From assembly GCF_900078385.1 (NCBI RefSeq), contig NZ_FLQR01000001.1, positions 620,001 to 684,000 of the forward strand: a stretch of DNA of 64,000 nucleotides, given 5' to 3'. The notes under the pieces were generated by a model, which saw only the letters and a list, made by a program, of their open reading frames with translations, was not told the DNA's origin and did not search any database. Both the position numbers and the translations under genes were made by a program. Origin of the DNA: an uncultured Microbacterium sp. GTDB taxonomy: Bacteria > Actinomycetota > Actinomycetes > Actinomycetales > Microbacteriaceae. Of the stretch, positions 39,745-49,585 are shown one piece after another; the first letter of the stretch is position 1, and each line of letters starts with the position of its first letter.

Positions 39745-41139
39745 ATGGTCACCAGCACCGTCGAGAAGCTCAGCCCTACCCGGGTGAAGCTCCACATCAC
39801 GGTCACCCCGGACGAGCTCAAGCCCAGCATCGCGCACGCGTACGAGCACATCGCCCAGGACGTCCAGATCCCCGGCTTCCGCAAGGGCAAGGTCCCCGCG
39901 CCGATCATCGATCAGCGCATCGGCCGCGGCGCCGTGCTCGAGCACGCCGTCAGCGAGGGCCTGGACACCTTCTACCGCGAGGCCGTCAGCGCCAACGAGG
40001 TGCGCATCGTCGGCCGTCCGTCCGCCGAGATCGTCGAGTGGCCGAGCGAGAAGGACTACTCCGGCGACCTCAAGGTCGAGGTCGAGGTGGATGTCCGCCC
40101 CGAGTTCGAGCTGCCGTCCTACGACGACGTCACGATCGAGGTCGACGCCGTCGAGACCGACGAGGCCGCCATCGACACCGAGCTGGACCGCCTGCGTGCC
40201 CGCTTCGGCACCCTCGTGACCGTCGACCGCCCCGCCGCGACCGGCGACTTCGTCGAGCTCGACCTCGTCGCGACGATCGACGGCAACGAGATCGACCGCG
40301 CCGAGGGCGTCTCCTACGAGCTCGGCTCCGGCGAGCTGCTCGAGGGCATCGACGAGGCCATCGAGTCCCTCACGGCGGGCGAGGACACCACGTTCCGCTC
40401 GAAGCTGATCGGCGGCGACCACGCCGGCGAAGAGGCCGAGGTCTCGGTGTCCGTCACCGCCGTGAAGGAGCGCGAGCTCCCCCAGGCGGACGATGACTTC
40501 GCGCAGATGGCGAGCGAGTTCGACACGATCGCGGAGCTCCGCGAGAGCCTCGTCGAGCGCGTCTCGCAGCAGTCCGTCTTCACGCAGGGTGCCGCCGCGC
40601 GCGACAAGCTCGTCGAGGCGCTGCTGGAGAAGGTGGAGATCCCCGTCCCCGCACAGCTCGTCGAGGACGAGGTCCACGCGCACCTCGAGGGTGAAGGCCG
40701 ACTGGAGGACGACGTGCACCGCGCCGAGGTCACCGAGGCCAGCCAGAAGCAGTTCCGCACCCAGATGATCCTCGACAAGCTCGCCGAGAAGCACGACGTG
40801 CAGGTCTCGCAGGAGGAGCTGACGCAGTACCTCATCCAGTCCTCCGCGCAGTACGGCATGGCTCCGCAGGAGTTCGTCGACGCGCTGCAGCAGGGCAACC
40901 AGCTGCCCGCGATGATCGGCGAGGTCGCCCGCAACAAGGCGCTCGCGATCGTGCTCGGCAAGGTCACGGTCGTCGACACGAACGGCAAGACGGTCGACCT
41001 GGCCGGCTTCGCCGCCGAGGATGACGAGGCCGAGGCCGCCGAGGCCGACGCTCCCGCCGAGGAGAAGCCCGCGAAGAAGGCGCCCGCCAAGAAGGCCCCG
41101 GCCAAGAAGCCGGCCGCCAAGAAGGCCGACGCCGAGTAA
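39745..41139 (+). CDS. tig: Trigger factor
   Basis: This 464-residue ribosome-associated chaperone and peptidyl-prolyl isomerase has the ribosome-binding N-domain with the GFRKGKVP signature ([13 protein letters not shown] near residue 43). The FKBP-like PPIase domain covers about 155-245 ([19 protein letters not shown]), and a helical C-domain runs to about 425. A Lys/Ala/Pro-rich tail of AKKAP repeats is typical of actinobacterial Tig. The ATG has GGAGGAG upstream. It precedes clpP1-clpP2-clpX, the conserved protein-quality-control neighbourhood. Confidence 0.97.
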   Translation: MVTSTVEKLSPTRVKLHITVTPDELKPSIAHAYEHIAQDVQIPGFRKGKVPAPIIDQRIGRGAVLEHAVSEGLDTFYREAVSANEVRIVGRPSAEIVEWPSEKDYSGDLKVEVEVDVRPEFELPSYDDVTIEVDAVETDEAAIDTELDRLRARFGTLVTVDRPAATGDFVELDLVATIDGNEIDRAEGVSYELGSGELLEGIDEAIESLTAGEDTTFRSKLIGGDHAGEEAEVSVSVTAVKERELPQADDDFAQMASEFDTIAELRESLVERVSQQSVFTQGAAARDKLVEALLEKVEIPVPAQLVEDEVHAHLEGEGRLEDDVHRAEVTEASQKQFRTQMILDKLAEKHDVQVSQEELTQYLIQSSAQYGMAPQEFVDALQQGNQLPAMIGEVARNKALAIVLGKVTVVDTNGKTVDLAGFAAEDDEAEAAEADAPAEEKPAKKAPAKKAPAKKPAAKKADAE

Positions 41140-41150
41140 GACCCTTTCCA

Positions 41151-41184
41151 CGAACGGGCGGATGCCGCGGCATCCGCCCGTTCG
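41151..41184 (+). terminator. Perfect 34-bp palindrome, tig terminator
   Basis: Arms 41151-41167 and 41168-41184 are perfect complements with no spacer (a 4-base loop would open). It starts 12 bases after the tig stop and is followed by TCGTCGTCT. Contains GGATGCC/GGCATCC. Confidence 0.8.
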
Positions 41185-41248
41185 TCGTCTCCGCCCGACG
41201 CCCGATATGCCGACGGCGAACACGGGCGGGTCGCTCGCGGCGCGTCGG

Positions 41249-41254
41249 TAGATT
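41249..41254 (+). promoter_or_regulatory. -10 box TAGATT of clpP1-clpP2
   Basis: TAGATT lies 35 bases before the clpP1 ATG; a 5' leader with a purine-rich site (GGAAACAGGAG) follows. No clear -35 consensus and no confident ClgR box is visible. Confidence 0.45.
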
Positions 41255-41289
41255 CATTCACGAACCGCAACCCGGAAACAGGAGCATTC

Positions 41290-41874
41290 ATGGCTGAACC
41301 ACTTGTCGCGACGAGCGTCTTCGACAGACTGCTGAGGGACCGCATCATCTGGCTCGGGTCGGAGGTGCGCGACGAGAACGCGAACGAGATCTGCGCCAAG
41401 ATCCTCCTCCTCGCCGCCGAGGACTCGCAGAAGGACATCTTCCTCTACATCAACTCGCCCGGCGGCTCGATCACGGCCGGCATGGCGATCTACGACACGA
41501 TGCAGTTCGTACCGAACGACATCGTCACCGTCGGCATCGGCATGGCGGCGTCGATGGGTCAGCTGCTGCTGACCGCCGGCACGAAGGGCAAGCGCTACAT
41601 CACGCCCAACGCCCGGGTCCTGCTGCACCAGCCGCACGGCGGCTTCGGCGGCACCTCGAGCGACATCCAGACGCAGGCGCAGCTCATCCTCGACATGAAG
41701 AAGCGCCTCGCCGAGATCACCGCCGCGCAGACAGGCAAGACCGTCGAGCAGATCAACGCCGACGGCGACCGGGACCGCTGGTTCACCGCGGACCAGGCGC
41801 TCGAGTACGGCTTCGTCGACCACATCCGCGAATCCGCGTCCGATGTCATCGGCGGCGGCGGAACCGAGAACTGA
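41290..41874 (+). CDS. clpP1: ATP-dependent Clp protease proteolytic subunit 1
   Basis: This 194-residue serine protease subunit contains the nucleophile Ser in [11 protein letters not shown], the His in [11 protein letters not shown], and Asp in the ADGDRDRWF region. It opens with [24 protein letters not shown]. It forms a mixed ClpP1P2 tetradecamer with the next gene product, as in other actinobacteria, fed by ClpX or ClpC. It is spaced 23 bases from clpP2 with a GGAGG site between. Confidence 0.97.
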   Translation: MAEPLVATSVFDRLLRDRIIWLGSEVRDENANEICAKILLLAAEDSQKDIFLYINSPGGSITAGMAIYDTMQFVPNDIVTVGIGMAASMGQLLLTAGTKGKRYITPNARVLLHQPHGGFGGTSSDIQTQAQLILDMKKRLAEITAAQTGKTVEQINADGDRDRWFTADQALEYGFVDHIRESASDVIGGGGTEN

Positions 41875-41897
41875 GAGCACCGGAGGAAAACCCAGAA

Positions 41898-42563
41898 ATG
41901 AACACCCCGACCTTCGGCATCCCTCAGGGCCTGCAGATGCCCTCCAGCCGGTACATCCTCCCGCAGTTCGAGGAGCGCACCGCCTACGGCTACAAGCGCC
42001 AGGACCCCTACAACAAGCTGTTCGAGGACCGCGTCATCTTCCTGGGCGTCCAGGTCGACGACGCCTCCGCGGACGACGTCATGGCGCAGCTCCTCGTGCT
42101 CGAGAGCCAGGACCCCGACCGCGACATCATCATGTACATCAACTCGCCCGGCGGCTCGTTCACGGCCATGACGGCGATCTACGACACGATGCAGTACGTC
42201 TCGCCCGAGATCCAGACCGTCGTCCTCGGTCAGGCGGCCTCTGCGGCCTCCGTGCTGCTGGCGGCCGGCGCACCGGGCAAGCGTCTCGCGCTGCCCAACG
42301 CCCGCATCCTCATCCACCAGCCCGCCGTCGGCGAGGCCGGCCACGGGCAGGCGTCGGACATCGAGATCCAGGCGGCGGAGATCCTCCGCATGCGCACCTG
42401 GCTCGAGGAGACCATGGCGCGGCACACCAACCGCACCCAGGAGCAGGTCAACAAGGACATCGACCGCGACAAGATCCTCTCCGCATCCGAAGCGATGGAG
42501 TACGGGATCGTCGACCAGGTGCTGACGTCGCGCAAGCGCACGCCGTCGGCCATCACGGCCTGA
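41898..42563 (+). CDS. clpP2: ATP-dependent Clp protease proteolytic subunit 2
   Basis: This 221-residue ClpP paralogue has a longer N-terminal extension (MNTPTFGIPQGLQMPSSRYILPQFEERT) that must be trimmed on maturation. Active-site blocks are GQAASAASVLLAAG (Ser) and ILIHQPAVGEAGHG (His), and the chain ends with AMEYGIVDQVLTSRK. It partners ClpP1 in the same operon and is followed by a strong terminator before clpX. Confidence 0.97.
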   Translation: MNTPTFGIPQGLQMPSSRYILPQFEERTAYGYKRQDPYNKLFEDRVIFLGVQVDDASADDVMAQLLVLESQDPDRDIIMYINSPGGSFTAMTAIYDTMQYVSPEIQTVVLGQAASAASVLLAAGAPGKRLALPNARILIHQPAVGEAGHGQASDIEIQAAEILRMRTWLEETMARHTNRTQEQVNKDIDRDKILSASEAMEYGIVDQVLTSRKRTPSAITA

Positions 42564-42572
42564 GCCACATGT

Positions 42573-42603
42573 CGAAGCCCCGCCCGTCTCGGGCGGGGCT
42601 TCG
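42573..42603 (+). terminator. Terminator after clpP2
   Basis: A 14-bp perfect GC-rich stem (42573-42586 with 42590-42603) and a TCT loop, 10 bases after the clpP2 stop; the following bases TCGTCCGG are only weakly T-rich. Confidence 0.8.
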
Positions 42604-42702
42604 TCGTCCGGCTTTCGCAATCCCCGTCGCAATCCGCCGCGTTGTCGGTGTCAGCGATTAGGCTCGAGAACGCATTCGCAGTGAACCCTGAAGGAGGGCG
42701 CC

Positions 42703-43971
<1,269 letters not shown>

Positions 43972-44021
43972 GGCTCGTTCCTTCCACCCGGCATGTCGGG
44001 TGTCCGCGGTAGCGTCCCGCC

Positions 44022-44585
44022 ATGAGCCGCATCATCTTCGACACCGCCACCTCCCTGAACGGCTGGATCGCAGACGAGGACAACTCACTGAGCTGGCTGT
44101 TCGCCGCCGCGGGCGGCACGGAGCCGGACCCCGAGGTCCTGCCCTCCAACGCCGGCGTGCTCGTCGAGGGATCGACGACCTACCAGTGGGTCCTCGCCGA
44201 GTCCGACCTCCTCGCGCACCCGGAGAAGTGGCGGGAGTTCCACGGCGACCGTCCCACCTTCGTCTTCACGACGCGTGACCTGCCGACACCGAAGGGCGCC
44301 GACATCCGGTTCGTGTCGGGTTCCGTCGCCGATGCCCTGCCCGCGATCCGCGCGGCGGCCGGCGACACGGACATCTGGGTGATCGGCGGGGGAGACCTCG
44401 CGGGTCAGTTCCTCGACGTCGGCGCCCTCGACGAGATCGCGGTGTCCATCGCGCCCGTCCTGCTGACCGGCGGCGCGCCGCTGCTGCCGCGCCGGCTCGA
44501 ATCCGATCGGCTGCGACTCGTGAGCGCGAAGGCCGTCGGTCCGTTCGCGCGACTCGTGTACGCCGTCAGCCCCGCACCGGCATGA
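44022..44585 (+). CDS. Dihydrofolate reductase-fold protein (RibD C-terminal type)
   Basis: This 187-residue protein has the RibD/DHFR-like reductase fold: IIFDTATSLNGWIADEDNSLSWLF at the N-terminus and DIWVIGGGDLAGQFLDVGALDEIAVSIAPVLLTGG as NADPH-binding half. Substrate unknown; many such proteins are not true folate reductases. TAGCGT 9-14 bases before the ATG suggests a leaderless message. Its last 20 bases overlap the end of the convergent gene. Confidence 0.85.
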   Translation: MSRIIFDTATSLNGWIADEDNSLSWLFAAAGGTEPDPEVLPSNAGVLVEGSTTYQWVLAESDLLAHPEKWREFHGDRPTFVFTTRDLPTPKGADIRFVSGSVADALPAIRAAAGDTDIWVIGGGDLAGQFLDVGALDEIAVSIAPVLLTGGAPLLPRRLESDRLRLVSAKAVGPFARLVYAVSPAPA

Positions 44586-45063
44586 TGAGATCGGTCCGGA
44601 GCTCGTCCGGGGCCGCACTTCCGGGATCGCCGACGTAGCTCTCGATGGAGATGCCGTTCGGCTCGCCCTCGGCGGCGGAGACCAGTTCGCCCCATGCCGC
44701 CCCGAGCCCGTCGTACGGTCCGACGTGCGTGGCCGCGACCGCCGGTCCGGCGGGCAGCTGCGATGCCCGGACGACGAGGTCGCCGCGCGTGATCGGCGCT
44801 GCCGGTGCATCCGCCACGGGAAAGCCGAGCTCCAGGTCGAACTCGTCCATCGGGTCGCCGTAGTAGATCGCGAGAGCCGGACCGGTCGGCACGAGCTCGC
44901 CGGTCTGGAAGAGTTCGCCGATCGCTGTGTATCCGCGGTCGAAGGCGTCGCGCAGATCCGCCAATCGGATGCCGTCGTGTCGGATCACGGCGAGGGGCGT
45001 CGCCTGCAGGACGATCCGCTCGGCGAGACGGAACGGTGCGGCGGGGAACGCGGGGTCGGTCAT
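44566..45063 (-). CDS. GyrI-like/AraC effector-binding domain protein
   Basis: This 165-residue stand-alone effector-binding fold has RIVLQATPLAVIRHDGIRLADLRDAFDRGYTAIGELFQTGELVPTGPALAIYYG and ATHVGPYDGLGAAWGELVSAA, ending in ELRTDLIMPVR. GyrI-like proteins bind small hydrophobic or xenobiotic ligands or gyrase; the ligand here is unknown. It lies just downstream of the leftward M3 peptidase gene (32 bases), so the two may be co-transcribed. Confidence 0.85.
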   Translation of the reverse strand: MTDPAFPAAPFRLAERIVLQATPLAVIRHDGIRLADLRDAFDRGYTAIGELFQTGELVPTGPALAIYYGDPMDEFDLELGFPVADAPAAPITRGDLVVRASQLPAGPAVAATHVGPYDGLGAAWGELVSAAEGEPNGISIESYVGDPGSAAPDELRTDLIMPVRG

Positions 45064-45095
45064 GACGACATCCTCCCCGCGTTCCCCGTCGACGT

Positions 45096-47153
45096 CTACC
45101 GTCCCTCGGACAGGCCGCGTCGCACCAGCAGCGGTTCGATCTCGGCGTCCCGCCCACGGAAGTCGCGGTACGCCTCGAGCGGGTCCTTCGAGCCGCCGAC
45201 ACCCAGCAGGCGCCCGCGGAAGCGGTTGCCGTTCTCGCGGGTCAGGCCGCCGTTCTCGCGGAACCACTCGACGGTGTCGGCGTCGAGGACCTCGCTCCAG
45301 ATGTAGGAGTAGTAGCCGGCGCTGTATCCGCCGGAGAAGACATGCGCGAAGTAGGTCGAGGAGTAGCGCGTGGGCACGACGGGGTTGTCGAGCCCGATGT
45401 CCGCGAGGGCGTCCGCCTCGAAGGTCGCCACGTCGATGTCCGCCGCGGCGTCGGCGACACTCAGCGAGTGCCACGCCTGGTCGAGCCATGCGGCTGCCAG
45501 GTACTCGCTCGTCGCGAAGCCCTGATTGAACGCCTCGGATGCGTGGAGCTTCTCCACGACCTCCGCCGGCAGGGCCTCATCGGTGTCGACGTGCCGCGCG
45601 TACGAGGCGAGGATCTCGGGCCAGTAGATCCACATCTCGTTGACCTGGCTGGGGAACTCCACGAAGTCGCGGAACACGGCGGTGCCCGCGAAGTGGGGAT
45701 AGGTCACGGTGGCGAACAGCCCGTGCAGGGCATGCCCGAACTCATGGAAGAGAGTCGTCACCTCGTCGAGGGTCAGCAGCGTGGGGCGTCCCGCGGCGGG
45801 CTTGGGCACGTTGAGGTTGTTGACCACGATCGGCCGCGTGCCCCGCAGGGCCGACTGCGACACGATCGAGTTCATCCACGCGCCGCCGCGCTTCGTGTCG
45901 CGCGTGTAGAGGTCCAGGACGAAGAGGCCGAGCTCCGATCCGTCCGCGTTGTGCAGCTCGAACACGCGGGCGTCCGGGTGATAGGCCGAGATGTCGGTGC
46001 GCTCCGTGAAGCTCACGCCGTACAGCGCCGACGCGGCGCGGAACACGCCGTCCTGCAGCACGCGCTCGGCCTCGAACCACGGCCGAAGAGCGCCGCGGTC
46101 GAGGTCGTACTCGGCGGCCCGCACCTTCTCCGTGTAGAACGCCCAGTCGTGCGCCTCCAGCGCGAACGGCTCCGGCCCCGCATCGACGATCGCCTGCAGT
46201 GCCGCCTGCTCGGTGCGGGCGTTGCGGGCGGCGGGCACCGCGAGCCGGCGGAGGAGGTCGTGGACGGCCTCGGGGGAGCCGGCGGTCTCGTCCGAGGTGA
46301 CGAAGGCGGCGTGCGAGGCGAACCCGAGGAGCGCTGCGCGCTCCGCGCGGAGCCGGACGATCTCGCGCAGGACGGCCGCGTTGTCGGCGTCGTTGCCGCG
46401 GGAGCCCCGTGCGCGGGAGGCGTCGAGGATGCGCTTGCGGCTGGACCGATCCGACAGCGACGACAGATAGGGGTGACCGGTGAACAGGGTGAGCGTCACG
46501 ACCCACTTGCCCTCGAGCCCGCGGTCGGCGGCGGCCTGGGCCGCGGCGGAGAGTTCGCCCTCGGTCAGGCCCTCGAGCTCGTCGGCCGTATCGAACACGA
46601 CGGCGAGGTCGTTGGTGTCGGCGAGGAGGTTCTTCTCGAACGTCGTGGTCAGGGTGGACAGCCGCTGATTGAGCGCCGTCAGCTCGGCCTTGGCCTCCTC
46701 ATCGAGCGACGCACCCGCCAGGGCCATCTCCCGGTGATGCCGTTCCACGAGGTAGCGCTGTTCGGCGTCCAGATCGAGGGCGTCGAGCTGGGAATGGACG
46801 GCAGCGATCCGCGCGAAGAGGGCCGCGTCCAGCTGGATCGAATCCTGGTGCGCCGACATCAGCGGAGCGAGCTCCTCCTCGATCGCCTGGATCTCCGGCG
46901 TCGCGTCCGCGGAGGACACCGTGTAGAACGTCCGGGCGACGTCGCCCAGGAGCCGGCCGCTCTCCTCGAGGGGACGGAGGGTGTTCTCGAAGGTGGGGGG
47001 AGCGGGGTCCGCCGTGATGGCGGCCACCTCCGCCGAGTGCTGCCGGAACGCCTCATCGAAGGCCGGCAGGTAGTGCGCGGGCTCGATGGCGCGGTAGTCG
47101 GGCAGACCGTACGGGAGCGATGAGGGGGACAGAAGAGGGTTCTCGATCGTCAT
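45096..47153 (-). CDS. M3-family oligopeptidase (Dcp/OpdA-like)
   Basis: This 685-residue zinc metallopeptidase clears oligopeptides in the cytoplasm. The catalytic HEFGHALHGLFATV carries HExxH near residue 466, with the downstream Glu in the FVEFPSQVNEMW segment. The N-terminal helical lid and LSPSSLPYGLPDYRAIEPAHYLPAFDEA opening are typical of peptidyl-dipeptidase Dcp/oligopeptidase A. Length is normal. It is divergent from the regulator gene whose operator array lies 40-75 bases upstream of this start. Confidence 0.93.
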   Translation of the reverse strand: MTIENPLLSPSSLPYGLPDYRAIEPAHYLPAFDEAFRQHSAEVAAITADPAPPTFENTLRPLEESGRLLGDVARTFYTVSSADATPEIQAIEEELAPLMSAHQDSIQLDAALFARIAAVHSQLDALDLDAEQRYLVERHHREMALAGASLDEEAKAELTALNQRLSTLTTTFEKNLLADTNDLAVVFDTADELEGLTEGELSAAAQAAADRGLEGKWVVTLTLFTGHPYLSSLSDRSSRKRILDASRARGSRGNDADNAAVLREIVRLRAERAALLGFASHAAFVTSDETAGSPEAVHDLLRRLAVPAARNARTEQAALQAIVDAGPEPFALEAHDWAFYTEKVRAAEYDLDRGALRPWFEAERVLQDGVFRAASALYGVSFTERTDISAYHPDARVFELHNADGSELGLFVLDLYTRDTKRGGAWMNSIVSQSALRGTRPIVVNNLNVPKPAAGRPTLLTLDEVTTLFHEFGHALHGLFATVTYPHFAGTAVFRDFVEFPSQVNEMWIYWPEILASYARHVDTDEALPAEVVEKLHASEAFNQGFATSEYLAAAWLDQAWHSLSVADAAADIDVATFEADALADIGLDNPVVPTRYSSTYFAHVFSGGYSAGYYSYIWSEVLDADTVEWFRENGGLTRENGNRFRGRLLGVGGSKDPLEAYRDFRGRDAEIEPLLVRRGLSEGR

Positions 47154-47194
47154 TGCGACAGCCTATCCATGCGCCGGAGATGTTGCCGCCGATT

Positions 47195-47229
47195 CTTTGC
47201 AAAGAAATGCTTGCAAAGAATCCTTTGCA
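47195..47229. promoter_or_regulatory. Array of three TTTGCAAAG-type operator sites
   Basis: CTTTGCAAAG (47195-47204), CTTGCAAAG (47210-47218) and CTTTGCA (47223-47229) recur every 13-15 bp just before the regulator start. The sites suggest cooperative autoregulation by the ArsR-like protein, with possible influence on the divergent peptidase gene. Confidence 0.65.
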
Positions 47230-47246
47230 TGCGTATCCTGATGGGC

Positions 47247-47879
47247 ATGGCAGAGAACGAGACCGATCGGGATGCGATGGCCCGCGCCGAGGCGCGCCAC
47301 AGCACGGACCGCGTCCTCGACACCGGCGCGCTGCGTGCACTCGCGCACCCGCTGCGGGTGCGGATCTACGACATCCTCAGCCAATACGGTCCTCAGACGG
47401 CAAGCTCGCTCGCCGAACGGCTGGGGGAGTCGAGCGGCTCCACCAGCTATCACCTGCGCGCACTCGCCAAGCACGATCTCATCCGCGAGGCCGCCGATCG
47501 CGGCACCGCGCGGGAACGCTGGTGGGAGCGCCCCGTCGGCGGCGTCTCCTTCGCCAATCCGGACGCGATGACGACGCCCGCAGGTCGCGCCGCCACGCAG
47601 CTCGTGATGAACGAGTTCCTCCGCAACCGGAACGACCAGCTCCTCGACTTCGTCGCCCGCGGCATCGGCGGCGAGACCGAGGCGTGGCAGGACGGGACGC
47701 TCATCTCCACCGCCACCACCCGCCTCACTCCTGAGCAGAGCAAAGAGCTCTCGCTCAAGATCATGGCCTTGATCGATGAGGCCGTGGACACCTACCGCAA
47801 TCAATCCGGCGAGAACGTCAGGCCCGTCAGCATCCGAGCCGACATGTTCCCGCTTCCCTCTTTCGGAGAACAGTCATGA
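47247..47879 (+). CDS. ArsR-like winged-helix regulator
   Basis: This roughly 210-residue regulator has a winged [62 protein letters not shown] and WWERPVGGV as wing. The helical C-terminal half is likely for dimerisation or ligand. Three in-frame ATGs (47229, 47241, 47247) are possible. The first lies inside the operator array, so the last is preferred, and no ribosome-binding site distinguishes them. ATGA overlap with the following small gene. It probably controls the MFS transporter downstream. Confidence 0.87.
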   Translation: MAENETDRDAMARAEARHSTDRVLDTGALRALAHPLRVRIYDILSQYGPQTASSLAERLGESSGSTSYHLRALAKHDLIREAADRGTARERWWERPVGGVSFANPDAMTTPAGRAATQLVMNEFLRNRNDQLLDFVARGIGGETEAWQDGTLISTATTRLTPEQSKELSLKIMALIDEAVDTYRNQSGENVRPVSIRADMFPLPSFGEQS

Positions 47880-48070
47880 CCGCACTCGCACCGCGGGCCC
47901 TCGCCCGCCCCACGCGCTTCGAACGCCTTCTTCTCGCCACGTCCGACCACCTCGACGCGATCGTCGCGGCACGCCTCGACCGTCGCGTCGTCGCCGCACA
48001 GCCCCCGCACGCCGCGGACACGCGGGCTGTCGCACAGGCTCTCGGCTCCGTCGGGATCATGCCGCGATGA
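47876..48070 (+). CDS. Small protein between regulator and MFS transporter
   Basis: This 64-residue, Arg/Ala/Leu-rich protein ([28 protein letters not shown]) is probably helical and possibly amphipathic, with no transmembrane segment. Its start overlaps the regulator stop and its stop overlaps the MFS start, both as ATGA. That coupling argues for real translation, at least as a coupling peptide. No function can be named. Confidence 0.6.
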   Translation: MTALAPRALARPTRFERLLLATSDHLDAIVAARLDRRVVAAQPPHAADTRAVAQALGSVGIMPR

Positions 48071-49332
48071 CCGCGACGGAGACCGCCCCTGCGGGGCGCA
48101 CCGCCCGCGTGCCGCTCGGGCGGGACTTCGGAAAGCTCTGGACGGCGGCGGCGTTCAGCAACCTCGCCGACGGCCTCGGGCGCACCGCGGTGCCGCTCAT
48201 CGCGACGACGCTCACCCGCGATCCCCTGGCGATCTCCGTCATCGCCGCACTGGCGTTCGTGCCCTGGCTCGTGTTCGGCCTGCCGGCCGGGATGATCGTG
48301 GACCGGTTCGACCGCCGGGTCGTCATGGCCGCGGCGAACGTCCTCCGCGCCGGTGTCGCCCTCGCGCTGGCGGTCCTCACCGTCGCCGGCGGACTGAGCA
48401 TCTGGTGGCTCTTCCTCGGTGTGCTCGTCTTCGGGCTCGGCGAGACGCTCTTCGACAACGCCACGAACGCCGCCATCCCGGGGGTGGTGGGGCGGCGCCA
48501 GCTCGACCGCGCGAACGGCTGGATGCAGGCCGCCCAGATCACGATCGACAGCTTCGTCGCGACTCCGATCGCCGGCATCCTGTTCGCCGTCTCGCTCGCC
48601 CTGCCGCTGTGGCTCGGCGCCCTCGGGTACATCGTCCCGGTGGCCCTCGCCCTGCTCCTCCCGGTGTCGGCTGCGCGCGCGCTGCGTGCGTCGGAGACCG
48701 GGGCGGAGGAGCCCGCCCGGGTGAGCACACGGGACGCCCTCATCTTCCTGTGGCGGCATCGGTACCTCCGGGCGATGGTCGTCTTCACAGCGGTGATCGG
48801 ATGCGCGCTGTCGTTCGCGCAGGCCGTCGTCATCCTGTTCTTCCTCGAGACGCTGAGCGTCCCGGCCGCTGCCATCGGCTTCGTGACCGCCGGCATCGGC
48901 ATCGGCGCGCTCGGCGGATCGCTCCTGGCGCCGGTGCTCGTGGAGCGCTTCGGCCGGGGACCCGTGATGTGGGCTGCCGTGCTGGCGGGCGGGGCGATGA
49001 TGCTCGCGACCGGGCTCGCGCCGAACGTCTGGACGGCGGTCGCTGCGTTCGCCCTGTCGGCGTGCGCGATCTCGATCTGGAATGTTCCGTGGGGGAGCCT
49101 GCGTCAGCAGATCGTTCCGCCGGAGATGTTCGGCCGCGTCCTGGGCGTCATCCGCACGCTCACATGGGGCCTCTTCCCCGTGGCGACCGTGATCGGTGGG
49201 TGGGTCGGTCGCGCCGACCTCCGGATGCCGTTCTGGATCGGCGGCGCGGTCGTGATCGGCGCGGCGCTCCTGGGCGCGCGCCTGGTCATCGTCGGCACCC
49301 GCAGAGCGGGCGCCGAAGCACCCGCCGACTGA
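48067..49332 (+). CDS. Major facilitator superfamily transporter
   Basis: This 421-residue protein of the MFS_3/enterobactin-exporter-like subgroup has about 12 transmembrane helices. It begins [29 protein letters not shown], with the MFS motif A-like loop [26 protein letters not shown] between TM2 and TM3. The substrate is probably a drug or metabolite, given the adjacent ArsR-like regulator, but the sequence does not prove it. It is the third gene of the operon. Confidence 0.9.
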   Translation: MTATETAPAGRTARVPLGRDFGKLWTAAAFSNLADGLGRTAVPLIATTLTRDPLAISVIAALAFVPWLVFGLPAGMIVDRFDRRVVMAAANVLRAGVALALAVLTVAGGLSIWWLFLGVLVFGLGETLFDNATNAAIPGVVGRRQLDRANGWMQAAQITIDSFVATPIAGILFAVSLALPLWLGALGYIVPVALALLLPVSAARALRASETGAEEPARVSTRDALIFLWRHRYLRAMVVFTAVIGCALSFAQAVVILFFLETLSVPAAAIGFVTAGIGIGALGGSLLAPVLVERFGRGPVMWAAVLAGGAMMLATGLAPNVWTAVAAFALSACAISIWNVPWGSLRQQIVPPEMFGRVLGVIRTLTWGLFPVATVIGGWVGRADLRMPFWIGGAVVIGAALLGARLVIVGTRRAGAEAPAD

Positions 49333-49335
49333 CGA

Positions 49336-49584
49336 TCAGCCGAACTCGTCACCCACGTCGTGGCGGACGACGACGGAGCCGGAGGCCTCGACCTCCACGA
49401 TCACGCCCGTGTCGAGTTCGGCGATCGGGCGGCCCTCGAGCCACGTCAGCGTCCAGCGCGGGCGGGGCTGACCGAGCAGGTCGCCCGGCATCGCGGCATC
49501 CACCGCGCCGATCTGCGCCCGCAGGACGGCCGGGACGGCCGCGGGAGGCTCCTCGCCGCTGGACCAGCGCGTTCCGAGCTGCAT
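49336..49584 (-). CDS. Small hypothetical protein downstream of valS
   Basis: This 82-residue protein of unknown function has a beta-rich look (RWTLTWLEGRPIAELDTGVIVEVEASGSVVVRHDVG). It starts one base after the valS stop and is thus co-transcribed with valS, and converges with the MFS gene. Conserved position after valS would support reality. Confidence 0.65.
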   Translation of the reverse strand: MQLGTRWSSGEEPPAAVPAVLRAQIGAVDAAMPGDLLGQPRPRWTLTWLEGRPIAELDTGVIVEVEASGSVVVRHDVGDEFG

Positions 49585-49585
49585 G

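Noticed and set aside
41185..41289. ClgR operator upstream of clpP1
   Set aside because: GCGAAC-like fragments occur near 41216 but no convincing dyad with the expected spacing could be seen.
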